A stretch of 64,000 nt of DNA from Perognathus longimembris pacificus (Eukaryota > Chordata > Mammalia > Rodentia > Heteromyidae). The DNA is taken from NCBI RefSeq assembly GCF_023159225.1, contig NC_063162.1, positions 103,184,094-103,248,093 on the forward strand. The letters are read 5' to 3'. The notes beneath the pieces were generated by a model, which saw only the letters and a list, made by a program, of their open reading frames with translations, was not told the origin of the DNA and made no database searches. The stretch's first letter is position 1. Every line of letters starts with the position of its first letter. Below, piece by piece: positions 47,823-59,410 of the stretch. The translations under genes were made by a program, and so were the position numbers.

Positions 47823-48822
47823 ATATTCAGTTAAATAAACTCTATTATTAAATAAGAGTCAGAATTAATACAGTGACAAAGTAAATTGACAAAGATAAAT
47901 CTAATAAATTCAAACAAATGAAGCCAGAGTAATGGAATTCAAAGTTAAAAGCAATGCCAGAAGGAAGCTCTTTCAGTATTACAAAAAAGAACCCAGACAC
48001 TTTAAGCACCAGATTATGTACAAACTCAGCAGACAAAGGTATAGGATAAATTTGCTGAAAAGTTTGAGGAGAAATTGTTACAATCACAGTGGAAAATTTT
48101 AATAGACTTCTTCCAGAATTTGTCAGATAGTCTAAAAATAAGCATGCTGAAGGATTTTGAATAATACAATCAACAAGGTCAAGTCAATTGCATTTATAGA
48201 ATTTGTATCTTACACACAGAATAGATGATTGGAGTGTGTAGAACACTTACAAACATCAATTTGGTGATAAAGAGCCTCAACAAATTCATCACAGTTGGGA
48301 ATTTTGAAATCTACATCTTGATTTGAAAAGACCAGAAACTGACAATAAAAGATGACTAAAAAGCAACTTGGAAATTAAATAGATACTTGAAGTTAAAATG
48401 AAACAGAAATGGAAATGTTTATTTTATTGTTCTTTTGAGATACTAATTACATGGACAACATGAAAGAAAAAATACTATCTCACAACAAACAGGGCAGTTC
48501 ACAGGAATGGAGGATGTTACTAGAAGCTAAGAACTTTCATAATTTTCTCAAAGTATAGGAGAAGCAGACAAGGTAATGACAAATGTTGAAGCAATGTAGG
48601 CAAGAACAAACAGAAAATGAATCCAGGGAGAGAAGAAACCAGATTGCCATGGAAGGTAGGTTAAATTGAAGGTGAGATCAGAAGGAGAAAATAGAGCTTA
48701 ACTAATGCTGACTTTATAAGACAGTTGACTGCTCCATTACCTCCCAGGTACATAATACTAATTGGTCAGATGTTTATGTCTTATGCCAAGTAATTAGAGT
48801 TTTGTCTTAAGAAATTGAATTC
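47823..48822. other. unique intronic sequence
   Basis: AT-rich, no gene. Parts may be very old L1 but I cannot assign them. Confidence 0.35.
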
Positions 48823-49128
48823 TAGCCAGGTATTGGTGGGACAAGCCTATACTCCTAGTTTACTCAGGAGGTTGAGATCTGAGGATCATGGTATGAAGCC
48901 AGCCCAGGCAGGAAAGTCTGTGAGTTACAAAAAAGCTGGAAGTGAAGCTGTGGCTCAAGTGGTAGAACACTGGCCTTGAGCAAAAGAACATCAGAGACAG
49001 TACCCAGTCCCTGATTTCAAGCCCTAGGACTGGCAGGCGCACACACACACAGGCACACGCGCACACGCGTGCACACACACATGCAGGCATGCATACACAC
49101 GCAGGCGTGCACACACACACACACACAA
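48823..49128 (+). mobile_element. B1-Geo SINE with a (CA)n/(GCACAC)n tail
   Basis: B1-like half (gccaggtattggtgggacaa), Geo half (gaagctgtggctcaagtggt, ccctaggactggcagg), then about 90 bp of CA with GC and GT interruptions (49038-49128). Confidence 0.87.
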
Positions 49129-49571
49129 AGAGAAAAAGAAAGGAAGAGTGAACTTTTCAGGAAGAACTAAGCAAGCAACAAGAGAATAAGCCTTTAGGAG
49201 CAAAGATCTCCCTGTACTGATGCTTTTGTTTCTTAGCCTAAGGTTCAGTGTGCTGCTTTCTCATACTCCAGTGACGCCCCCCCCACCCTCCCTAGTTCAG
49301 AAGCCCTATTCAGTCATACAGGTACACCGGGAGCTTATTTTTGCCTCCTTCTGAATTGTGAAGGTAAAATGAATTATTAGTAGATATTTGAGAAAAGCTT
49401 GTAACACCAAGATGAACAAGAAAAACAAACAAAAAAAATGACATCAAAAGAACCAGAAATATTAAAAGGAACAGAAAAGAATCAGGAAACAAAAGAAATC
49501 CTACCTGTTCTCTGATACACAGAGAGAATTCTGATTAATATCCTACAATCAAAGGCACCATAAAAAGAATC

Positions 49572-49626
<55 letters not shown>

Positions 49627-50079
49627 CCCAGAACTATAGAATTTCCAAAAGGGGAAAGGAATTTCTGGGTGAAAAAATTCACTGGATGTGAACAAGATGA
49701 GTGAAAATTGACAACAGGTTGACTCCTGAACTAGTAAATGAGTGGAGGATTATTAGCTGACCCAGGGTATGTAAAGATATCCTGAGGAAGATGGTGAGCT
49801 CCCTGGGAGCAATCCCCGAGAGAAAGGACTACAGGTAGCACAATGCTGGAGGCATTGCATAAGGACAGAGCTTCCTGAAGCCAAGATCTTCCAGCTGAGG
49901 TCAGTGCAAAGGCTGGCAGCAGTGGTTATGAATACATTCAAGTTCTCTCCTGCAAGAGCTTCTGGGAAAGAGGAACTAGCAGGAGAAGCCTGGAAAGTGG
50001 GGGGAAAAAGCTCTTCCAGAGTGGTTTATGTGGTAAAAGGAATAAAGTTTACCTCTTAGGCCCTTTTAATGTATATAGT
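49129..50079. other. unique intronic sequence
   Basis: No gene recognised. The (CA)n lies inside it. Confidence 0.4.
49574..49624. repeat. (CA)25 microsatellite
   Basis: Perfect dinucleotide tract, not attached to a SINE that I can see. Confidence 0.97.
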
Positions 50080-50660
50080 TCTATGACATTAAGCACATTC
50101 ACATTGTTGTGTAGTCATCATTGCCATCTGCATCTAGAACTTTATTTCTCCAACTGAAACTCTCTACCATTTGTTTACTTAACTATTTCTTCTCTTTAAA
50201 CACTAACTCATGTTCCAAATCCTTGGTAACCATCATCTGAATCTGACCACTCCAGGGGTCATATGGTATTTGCTGTTTGATATCTGGCTTACTTTACTTC
50301 TCTTAGCCTAAAACCTTCAAAGTTATGGTTCATCCACGTTGTAGCATATTTTCTCAGGTTGAACAATATTCCATTGTATGCAAATACTGCATTTTGCTCA
50401 TCCATTCATTCTTTGATGGACACTGAGGTGCTTTCACTTTTTGGCCACTGTGGATAATACTACTATGAACACCATTGTTCAGGTCTCTGTTTTCCCTTCT
50501 ATTGAAGATACAGCCAAAAGTGAGACTGCTAGATCATGTAACAACTTTATATTTAATTTCTTAAGGAACTTCTATGCCATTTTTATAGTGATTCCACCAT
50601 TTAACTTTCACCAGCAATACACAAGAGCCCTACTTTCTGTACATCCTGTGAGAATATTTT
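50080..50660 (-). mobile_element. old L1 ORF2 C-terminus/3'UTR, antisense
   Basis: caatattccattgtatgcaa, catccattcattctttgatg and gccactgtggataatactac follow the reversed C-terminal ORF2 coding region of ancient L1. Non-coding. Confidence 0.7.
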
Positions 50661-50664
50661 TATC

Positions 50665-50876
50665 TAAATATAGTACACTGGGTAAATGAATTCAGCAGTG
50701 ATACTCACTAGACACTATGCAAATGAACTACATAACTTAGAGGGGGGGTCGGGAGGGGAAAAACTGGGGAAAAATGAGGGAAGGAGTGACATTGTTAAAA
50801 AATAAATGTACTCATCACCTAACTTGTGTAACTGTAAGCCCCCTGTATAACACCTTTACGATAAAATAAAATAAAT
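50665..50876 (+). mobile_element. older L1 3' end, sense
   Basis: A G-rich tract (50742-50757 and on), then gacattgttaaaaaataaat and taactgtaagccccctgt, and an AATAAA-like tail. The body layout (G-rich tract then tgtaactgtaa) parallels the younger L1 ends, but the sequence is a different subfamily. Confidence 0.6.
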
Positions 50877-52085
50877 AATTCAATGATGTTTATAGACATT
50901 CATAAGGTTTTAAACTTCGAATTAATTGAGACCCAAAAGAGATTAAGACAGCTTCTAAGGTTAATAAGCAGGAAGAGAAATGGTGAACTTTTATTGGTAA
51001 ATTAATGACTTGATTTTGCTTTTTCCTAACCAGGAGGCCTAATGTAAGATATGGGACAATGATTGAGATGTTTTGTACACATAAGTGGACAGGTTGAATT
51101 GAAACCTTTTTTGTACAACCATTTCATTGTCCTTGCATACATAAATTTTAGTGAATACTTTTTTTTTTTGGCTCTTGAGTGAAAGGATGGTGGAAAATTC
51201 AGAAGCAATATGTAATGAAATCCCAGGGAAACACTGGCAGGACACAGTTCCATCTTAAAAGCCTGCAGTGGGCCCCTGCTCTGATATATCAGAGAGTTAT
51301 ACATAAAGGCTGAGTGATATTGGATGAGGATTTGGGACTTATTTAGGTTCGTTTGGTTTTCCTTCAAGAGATCATGAAGACCATCACACTGGGAATAAGA
51401 AACCCATAGTACAACCATGGTAAAGATGAAAATTTAAATTGAAAGTCCTAAAAGACTAAAACAGAGTTTCAGAAGGAATCAATGTTGCCTTCCCACTAAA
51501 TCTTTTGGATGCAGACTCATTAACTGGGTGTTCTCAGAGCTTATGGTCCAGGAGAGCTAAGTGAAGCACTGACAAACTGGCTCTTCCCCTCTCATATCTA
51601 AGGACATAAATATTGCATCAGAACTACGGTAAAAATCACAAAGACAAGTTAGGAGAAAAGCTTCAAATAAAAACTTTGCTATGTGGTTTTGTTATACTTC
51701 TGCAATTGATTATGGAACATCTCTTTCAATCTCCAAAACATACTACTTTTTTTTGGCTTAATATATAACAAATCGGTGTGCTATTGGTGTTTCTAGGAAG
51801 GCTATAATAGTCCTTTTGGCAGGTAACATCACTGTATCTTATGCATTTTTAAATCATGTGCAATTAATACACTCAGGCAGCATGGTGCTTAATCCTTATG
51901 TCTGGATGCTGAGACACATAAATTATGGGATAGTACTTATCTATTTGTCACTTTAAACTAGATTGCAGGCTCTCACATAAATCCTTATAGCACTCACATT
52001 GTGTAATGAGTCTTTGTTCAGAAATTACCTCTCATTAGTTATGATGCTTGGCTTTAGGTTTGGAGAGGGACTATTTGCTGAAGAC
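50877..52085. other. unique intronic sequence
   Basis: No gene. The 130-codon minus-strand frame at 51026-51418 has no recognisable domain or splice context. Confidence 0.4.
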
Positions 52086-52089
52086 AGAA

Positions 52090-52745
52090 TATTTGTATCC
52101 CACAAATTCACACATTGAAATTCTAACCCTCCATATGATAGGGCTCCAGTCTTTAGTAGGTGATTAAGTCACGAGGACAGAGTCCTCAGGAACGTTTTTA
52201 CCAACCTTACCAAAAAAAAAAAAAAAGTCTCAGCTGGGTGCTGGTGGCTCATGTCTGCAATCCTAGCTACTCAGGAGGCTGAGATCTGAGGATGGAAGTT
52301 CAAAGCCAGATCAGGCAGGAAAGTCAGTGAAACTCTTATCTCCAATAAACTACTCAGAAAAAGCCAGAAGTGGTGCTGTAGCTCAAGTGGTAGAGTGCTA
52401 GCCTTGAGCAAAAAGAAGCTCAGGGACAAAGCCTGGGCCTGGAATTCAAGCCCCAGGACTGGCAAAAACAAAAAAGGAAAAAGAAAAGAAAAAAAGAAAA
52501 AAGGTAAAGTCTCCAGAGAACTCTATTGCCCTTTCTTCATTAATTAGAAAACAGCCATCATAGATGGTTCACAGAATAACAAAAAAGGGACCCTTCCCAG
52601 ACATTAAATATACTGTTACTTTGAGCTTGAACTTCTCAGTGTGTAGAACTATGAGAAATAAATTATTGTTACTTATAAGCCACACAGTTTTTGGTACTTT
52701 GTCTTTAGCAGCCCAAAAGACTAAGACAATATTCAGTACCATTTA
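52090..52745 (+). mobile_element. old MaLR-type LTR split by a SINE
   Basis: The left part (aattctaaccctccatatg, gtgattaagtcacgaggac) and the right part (gaactatgagaaataaatta, cttataagccacacagtttt, agcagcccaaaagactaaga) follow the order of mammalian MaLR/ERVL-related LTRs. It is non-coding and solo. The exact subfamily is uncertain. Confidence 0.6.
52217..52500 (+). mobile_element. B1-Geo SINE inside the LTR
   Basis: B1-like half (gctgggtgctggtggctcat), Geo half (gtggtgctgtagctcaagtg, caagccccaggactggcaaa) and a long A/G-rich tail. Confidence 0.92.
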
Positions 52746-52826
52746 CTTATTTGTATGTATGTTTGTTTATGTATTTATTTATGTATGTATTTATTTATTT
52801 ATCTATCTATCTATCTATCTATCTAT

Positions 52827-52890
<64 letters not shown>
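52746..52890. repeat. (TATT)n/(TATC)n microsatellite
   Basis: TATG and TATT start, TATC middle, then a long TATT block, about 145 bp. Leu/Ile/Tyr-rich frames here are artefacts. Confidence 0.96.
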
Positions 52891-53301
52891 TAAAGAAGTT
52901 CAAATGTCAACTCCCAAAACAAGTTCCTGCTTTGAAGCTGCATAGGGTCATCTATTTTATTAGGTGCTAAAAAGTCTCCTTAGCAGTGTCAGTTCTTTTT
53001 ATTTATCTATTTTTAGCATGGCTTTGGATGTTTTTGGAATTGCTGAGATGAGTCCTCTTTATTTATGCTCAGGCAGGGTCTTAATATTTTCCTTTGTATC
53101 TAACACTGTTTCTGCCCAGGGACTTTTTGCTAAGTTCACTCATATTTTCAGTACCATTTAACTGTAATAAATGTACACAACACATACATGCATACTTAGT
53201 GACATTTTCTCTTCTGTTTCATCCTTTTAAGTTTCACCCATGTGTTTCTTTAAACCTATATTTGCCAAACAGACATAACACACAGTAGACACAGGTTCTT
53301 T
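52891..53301. other. unique intronic sequence
   Basis: No gene or repeat recognised. Confidence 0.4.
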
Positions 53302-53744
53302 GCAGAGTGCATATTTTTTTGTCTTTGAATACATTTGATTTCTATTTTATTGTAGAGGTGATGTACAGAGGGGTTACAGTGTCTTCTCCTGCTCTCTCTC
53401 CCCCCACCCCCACTCCCCTCCACCCTAAGTTGTAAAGTTCATTTCCAACATAGTGTCTAGTGAGTATGGCTGCTGCATTGATTCACCATTTGTCCTACCA
53501 TTTCTGTGATTCCTCTTCCCTTCCCCATATCAGATAAACTTATATACAAGACAAATGGTACCAAAAATCAGAAACAGTGACAATGGGGAATAAGCCAGAG
53601 GAGAAAAAAAAGAAAGAAAGAAGAGATAACTGCAAAACGTACACTAAAAACAAACAAATAAAAAAAAGAAAGAAAATCAAACAACCAGAAAACCAAGCCT
53701 CCTGTTTCTACTTCATGGAAATCATTTCAATTAGCATCATTTTA

Positions 53745-54240
53745 TGTGGTCATATGTACATAGCTATTGGGCTATTGTGCACCTCTGCTATGACTATCCT
53801 AGGCATATACCGATTATTACAAACAAGAGAAACTATGGAGTCTGTGTTTCTTTGGGTCTGGTTTATCTCATTTAATATGATTTTTTCCAAGTCTTTCCAT
53901 TTCCTTAAGAATGGGGTGGTGCCATTCTTTTTGATGGAAATATAAAATTCCATTGTGCATATATATCGCATTTTCTTGATCCATTCATCTATTGAGAGGT
54001 ATCTGTGTTGATTCCATATTGTAAATAATGCTGCAATAAACATAGTTGTGCTGGTAGCTTTAGTGTGGTCTTGTTTGTGATCATTTGGGTAAATTTCCAG
54101 GAGTGGAATTGCTGGGCCATAGGGGAACTCCATATTTAGTCTTTTGAGGACCCTCCATACTGCTTTCCAGACTGGTTGAAAGTTTACATTCCCACCAACA
54201 GTGTAGTAGCATTCCCTTTTGGCCACACCCTTGCCAGCAT
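53745..54240 (-). pseudogene. L1 ORF2 C-terminal coding remnant
   Basis: The reversed segment still reads LLEIYPNDHKQDHTKA and KKMRYICTMEFYISIKK over about 150 codons, matching the ORF2 C-terminus after the Cys/His motif. It belongs to the inverted L1 and is cut off upstream by SINE insertions. Confidence 0.88.
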
Positions 54241-54279
54241 CTGTTGTTGTTGTTATTATTATTATTGTTTGTGTTTTTT

Positions 54280-54480
54280 TTTTGGCCAGTCCTGGGCCTT
54301 GGACTCAGGGCCTGAGCACTGTCCCTGGCTTCTTCCCGCTCAAGGCTAGCACTCTGCCACTTGAGCCACAGCACTGCTTCTGGCCGTTTTTTCTGTATAT
54401 GTGGTGCTGGGGAATCGAACCTAGGGCCTCGTGTATCCGAGGCAGGCACTCTTGCCACTAGGCTATATCCCCAGCCCCCC
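54280..54480 (-). mobile_element. IDL-Geo SINE inside the inverted L1, antisense
   Basis: Near-consensus reversed Geo (ggccagtcctgggccttgga) and ID-like half (gaatcgaacctagggcctcg, ctaggctatatccccagccc), inserted in a TTG/ATT-rich stretch of the L1. Confidence 0.92.
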
Positions 54481-54518
<38 letters not shown>

Positions 54519-54690
54519 GCCAGTCTTGGGACTTGAACTCAGGGCTTGAGCTTCTTTTGCTCAAGGCTAGCACTCTAAGTGCTTGAGCTACTGCACCACT
54601 TCTGGCTTTTTCTGTTCTGAGGAATCGAACCCAGGGCTTCATGCCTGCTAGGCAAGCACTCTACCAATAAGTCACATTCCCAGCCCTATT
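54481..54690 (-). mobile_element. second IDL-Geo SINE, antisense, with (ATT)13 tail
   Basis: (ATT)n at 54481-54519, reversed Geo (tgccagtcttgggacttgaa) and reversed ID-like half (ggaatcgaacccagggcttc, aagtcacattcccagccc). Confidence 0.9.
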
Positions 54691-54729
54691 TTTTTTTTTT
54701 GATGATGGTCATTATAACTGGGGTGACAT

Positions 54730-54753
54730 AGAATCTAGAATCTAGAATCTAGT
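54730..54753. repeat. TAGAATC triplication
   Basis: Three tandem copies of tagaatc in the old L1 part. Confidence 0.9.
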
Positions 54754-55124
54754 TTTGATTTGCATTTCTTTTATGGCCAGAGATGTTGAACAATTCTTCA
54801 TGTGTCTATTAGCCATTTTTATTTCACAACAAATCAAAGAAAGGGTGGATAAATGGGATTGCATTAAACTGCTAAGCTTCTGCATGGCAAAGGACATAGC
54901 TAGCAAGATAAATAGAAAGCCCACAGATTGGGAGAAAATCTTCACTAGCTGTACAACAGACAAAGGCCTCATATAAAAAATAGAGCTAAGAAATTTATCC
55001 CCCACATCCCCCCAAATTACCCCCCCCCAAATCCTCAAAGAGACAACCACCTCATCAATAAATAGGCTAAAGAATTAAAAAGAGACTTTTCTTGAGAGGA
55101 AATAAGAATGGCAGATTGCATATT

Positions 55125-55578
55125 CATTCTTAATCCTCCAAACAATCTTACAAGTAGTGATTACAAATGAGAGATTGCAAACTCAGAATTCAAGTCACCT
55201 GGAAAAAGGCATGCCTATTTAGAAAGTGGGAGGGATACAGGCTACAAGCTTAACTCTGCTTTCTCTTTCTGCTACAGCTATTTGCTTATGTACTTGGTAT
55301 TCAGTGATTTCTAGATCTTTTGCTATGGCTTGTTTATATAAGCTGGGTACAGACTATATATAGTAAATGTATTGCTACTGCCTGTAGGTTCCTTGAGTGG
55401 GTGGTGATTTTCCTCTGGACTCTTTCCATTCTTCCTGTCACCTTATTGCAGCAGCGAGGAGCGTGGAACCCATCCAGCAGAAATGGTTATAAATCTCCAA
55501 TCAGAAGAACTTAAGAGGGAAAGTCGTTCATTTGCTGGTCTCAGCAGCCTCATGGCCTTGTTTACAGATCAGGATGTT
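55125..55578. other. intronic sequence with a possible MIR scrap
   Basis: taatcctccaaacaatctta at about 55130 recalls a MIR core. Otherwise unassigned. Confidence 0.35.
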
Positions 55579-55819
55579 TGTTCCTATTCACTGGCATTTT
55601 GTTTTGTTTTGTTTTGTTTTTGGCCAGTCCTGGGCCTTGGACTCAGGGCCTGAGCACCATCCCTGGCTTCTTACTCTGCCACCTGAAGCACAGCGCCCCT
55701 TCTGGCCGTTTTCCATATATGTGGTGCTGGGGAATCGAACTGAGAGCTTCATGTGTAGGAGGCAAGCACTCTTGCCACTAGGCCATATTCCCAGCCCTGT
55801 TCCTATTCACTGGCATTTT
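55579..55819 (-). mobile_element. IDL-Geo SINE, antisense, 22-bp perfect target duplication
   Basis: A 22-bp direct repeat (55579-55600 and 55798-55819, starting tgttcctattcactgg) flanks a (TTTTG)n tail, the reversed Geo half (shortened by a small deletion near 55672) and the reversed ID-like half. The perfect repeat suggests a recent insertion. Confidence 0.96.
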
Positions 55820-57514
55820 TTAAACCAACTATTCTTACCAGAAGAACATCAGGGATCCAAAGAACTAGGAGATATAACACATGAAGTTTTCTCCTCGTGA
55901 TAAGGGTCTCATCTACCTTACTTTGTTGTTTTGCATCTTATTACATTTCTCTTAGCTCTAGTTTAATAGTGATGGCTTTATATCAAATTGACAATATATG
56001 AATTCATTTGTTTGATTAAAAACCGAATGACTTATTTCCATTTTCTTTTGAGGGGAGCAGGGATGGTGTTAGCCATCCTATAACTCTGAATTTCCCCTCT
56101 ACTTTGACACTAGATACAAAAGCTTTTTTAAAAATAGATTTTAAAAAAGAAAACCAAAGGCTTTTCGTTTTTCAAGTAAATTAATTGCTAATTCACTGTG
56201 ATAGCCCCATTGCCTTCTGGGCACGTTCAGGTTAAGACTATTCAACTTGTTTCCAAATCTTCTTTATTGCAATAAACTCTTGCTTCCCAACCTTTGTCAT
56301 TTTGTTAGTTCCCTCTAGGTGCATTTTCAGCATATTTTCTTATTTCTCCTTTTTCCAGGAAATTTTAATACTAAAATAAACTGCATGTTTATGTAACTGT
56401 AAGCCCTTTAACAAGGGGTTGCAAACCACAGTGAACTAATATGGCCCCATTGAGAATACATGCAAAGGCCATCAAGGTAATTATTTGCTACTATGATGAT
56501 AGTTTGAAGAATTCTAGGATACTCCTGGTCTTTGCTGTGTCTGAATAGGAAAAAAGAGGCAAGCATTCATCACATCTCCTTCCACTTCGGACCCTGTCAA
56601 TAGACCAAGCCATGTCCTAATTTACACATAACACAAAGTAATTCCTAATTACCTGGGCAGTTATCAGGAAATCCAAGTCAGAATTTAGATAAGCATGCCA
56701 CTCAATTGTCTATTTTTTTTCTACAATAGAACTTTATTTCTATCTCTTATTCTGCTGGATTGTAGATTTAACATCAGGCAATTAAAGGTTCTTTGTCTCC
56801 TTTTCTCTGAAGGTTTACTTCAACTCCAGACAGGCTTACAGACCCTCTGGTCCTCTGAGATTCCTATCAATGTTAATGTTTGTTGAGATGTCTTGACTTC
56901 CAGCTACTAGTCCCCATAGCATGCTGTTCCACTTTACTTCAACTCAACCTGGGAGAGTCAAATAAATATTTGATTTTCATCAGTTTCCTGGCTTACAGAT
57001 CTTAAAACCCTTGGGATCCTCTGAGTGACAAGAATGTCACTTGAATGCTAATGCGATGACTAAATAGTTTTGGGATGGGGATGGTCACCAGAAATACAAA
57101 GGCATGACTCAGAGTTGAGACCTCCAATGAAGGTTAAGTTAATCCCCAGTGGCCAATGATTTAATGAATCATGCACAAGTAAAGAGACTTTGCCCAAGAA
57201 TATAGCAGGACATGGTTCAGAAACATTTCTGGTATCTGAATATGTGGAAGTGTCTGAAAGTGAATCTAGAGAGGGCATAAAGCTCTCTATCCCTCTCTAC
57301 ATCTTGCCCTGTGATCTCTTTCAGCTGTCCATTCATTTATATTCTGTGTACATCCTTTATAACCAATGGGTAAATGTGAGTCCTTCTAGAAGCTCACATT
57401 ATACATGAGAGAAATAGCATTAAATACCCTTTAACATGGTAGTCTCTATTTTTTTTTAATTTTGAGGAAATACAAAGAAATCATCAACCATAGACAGAAA
57501 TGTATAAAAAAGAA
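55820..57514. other. unique intronic sequence
   Basis: No gene or repeat recognised. Short open frames lack domain or splice evidence. Confidence 0.4.
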
Positions 57515-57694
57515 AGCTTGCATACAATGGAGCATGTCTGTAATCCCAGCTACTTGGGAGGCAGATCATAGTCCAAAGCTGGTCCAGCATACACATTAGA
57601 CCATATCAGAAAGACAAGCTAAAGAAACAGGTCTGCTCAAATGGGGGAGCATGGCAAGTGGGATGCCCTAACTGCAATCCCCTGTCACACACAC

Positions 57695-57725
<31 letters not shown>
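57515..57725 (+). mobile_element. older dimeric SINE with (CA)n tail
   Basis: gagcatgtctgtaatcccag and tacttgggaggcagatcata are B1-like. gctcaaatgggggagcatgg and taactgcaatcccctgtc mark the second half. (CA)n lies at 57685-57725. It is related to 47444-47735 and has no Geo monomer. Confidence 0.6.
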
Positions 57726-57730
<5 letters not shown>

Positions 57731-58460
57731 CATCACTATGGCATTTAAATAGTTACATAGCGAACAAAATTATGGGTGGTTAAGTTTTGATGGAGTCACA
57801 AAGCAGATAATAGAAATCTATCTAATTACTTTCAAATGATATAACGTTGGGAAGTGTTCAGACAAGAAAAAGTCAGGTTCCAAAAACCACCAGTACAATT
57901 TCACTTTCGCTCAAATAAGTCTACCAAGGAACACACCAATGTTAGCAGACGTGGTTTGTGTGTCCTAACTTGTCTATAATAGGCACATATTACCTTTATA
58001 GTTGGATATAAATAAGCAACATAAAAAGAAAAAATAATTCCATCTGAGCCAAATACAGACTTAAATTCAAACAGTTGGATATGAAAATCAATGTCAAAAC
58101 ACTTGGCACAATCGAATTCTAACAATGGCTCAGCAGTTGAAAGGATAAAAATAAAATTGCAAATACACAGCAGAGGAGGGGATGGGGACACATTTATTCC
58201 TAGAGATTTTTTTTTTCAGTTAGTACAGCCCCATTCTAGAGCCCTGGGAGGCCAGGTACTCATTTGGCCCTGTAGCTCTTCCCCAGAAGTTTCAAGGTTA
58301 CTGTGATTGTATAGGTGGCTGAAGGTGGAAGGAGCACATTCTGTTGAGCTCTGCCAGTTGGTATGTCAAGCACTTTTGCTATCTTATCTAACAGAAAGGG
58401 TAACTAGGGCATGGAGCCACACTTCCCAAAGTTCAGCCTGCTTGTGTGGACTGGGAGGTT
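57726..58460. other. unique intronic sequence
   Basis: No gene or repeat recognised. Confidence 0.4.
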
Positions 58461-58525
58461 CTCTCTCTCTCTCTCTCTCCCTCCCTCTCTCTCTCTCTCT
58501 CTCCCTCCCTCTCTCTCTCTCCCTC

Positions 58526-58576
<51 letters not shown>
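58461..58576. repeat. (CT)n microsatellite with CCCT interruptions
   Basis: About 115 bp of pure pyrimidine. Arg/Glu and Ser/Leu frames over it are artefacts. Confidence 0.97.
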
Positions 58577-58580
<4 letters not shown>

Positions 58581-58629
58581 GAACGCGCACACGTGTCTGT
58601 CTGTCTCCTCTTTCTCTCTATTTGGCAAG

Positions 58630-58925
58630 GTTTGAACTCATAGTTTTGTACTGGCTAGGCCACTTGACTCATGCCCCAGTTATTTTTGTTCTGGTTATTT
58701 TTTGAGATAGGATCTCACTTTTTGCTACAGGCAGGCCTGGGTTTTGTTCCTCCTATCATTTCTGCCTTACTTGGGATAACATGGGTATGCTACCACACCC
58801 AGCCTTTTCTGTTCAGATGGTGTCTCACTTTTTTTGTTTTTAACCTGGACTGGTTTGGAACTGCTACCCTCCCAACCTCAGTCTTCCAAGCAGCTATGGA
58901 GACAGGTGCATGCCACCAGCACTCA
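58630..58925 (-). mobile_element. old SINE pieces, antisense (B1-like)
   Basis: gagataggatctcacttttt, gatggtgtctcactttttt and caacctcagtcttccaagca are reversed B1-like motifs in two adjacent copies, with a possible ID-like scrap at 58630-58680. Confidence 0.55.
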
Positions 58926-58946
58926 GATCTTTTCTTTCTTTGCTCT

Positions 58947-59045
58947 TCTCCTTCCTTCCTTCCTTCCTTCCTTCCTTCCTTCCTTCCTTCCTTCCTTCCT
59001 TCCTTCCTTCTTTCCTCCCTCCCTCCCTCCCTCCTTCCCTCTCCC
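58947..59045. repeat. (CTTC)n then (CCCT)n microsatellite
   Basis: About 16 CTTC units, then TCCC units. The 205-codon plus-strand frame at 58671-59288 runs through it and is not a gene. Confidence 0.96.
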
Positions 59046-59089
59046 CATCTCTTCTTTCTTTCTATCTTCCTTTCTTTTTTCTTTGTCTT

Positions 59090-59410
59090 TCTTGCAGAGG
59101 GAAGATTTGCTTTAGCTCACAGTTTTGGAGGGGCCAGTCCATGGTTACTTGGCTCAGTTTGTGGGCAGCATATCATGGTGGCAGGAGGGTATGTGGTGGA
59201 GTGGAGCTGCATGGCAGACAGGAATGGAGAGAGTAGGGAGGGCATAATCTTGAAAGGCATGCATGCCCTCAATGACCTATTCCTTTAACTCCTAAACTTT
59301 GTACCACTCAACAGGATAGAGCCACCAGTTAGAGGCCAAGCTATCAAAGCATGAGCCTGTGGTTGACATTTCCTGTTGATACTGTGTTATCATTCTGCCC
59401 CGGCCCCTAA
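59090..59410. mobile_element. old LTR-like interspersed repeat (family uncertain)
   Basis: gctttagctcacagttttgg, cagtccatggttacttggct and cctcaatgacctattccttt share layout with 33160-33640. Probably LTR-derived, unassigned. Confidence 0.4.

Larger units (their letters stand above)
53302..55124 (-). mobile_element. 5'-inverted L1 with 14-bp target duplication
   Basis: gcagagtgcatatt (53302-53315) and gcagattgcatatt (55111-55124), 13/14, bound it. After a T-run come the reversed 3'UTR and the reversed ORF2 C-terminus (to about 54833, interrupted by two SINEs). Then, in plus orientation, comes the ORF2 segment just upstream (54834-55110, encoding DKWDCIKL and KPTDWEKIF in shorter runs). The two segments meet at the same L1 position (aatggc). 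This is the layout left by twin priming. It has several stops and is non-functional. Confidence 0.92.

Noticed and set aside
50441..50689. 82-codon plus-strand frame
   Set aside because: Antisense of an old L1 ORF2 fragment.
53577..53945. 122-codon plus-strand frame
   Set aside because: It is the reverse complement of the L1 3'UTR and ORF2 C-terminus.
58671..59288. 205-codon plus-strand frame
   Set aside because: It spans old SINE pieces, a (CTTC)n tract and an LTR-like repeat. No domain.
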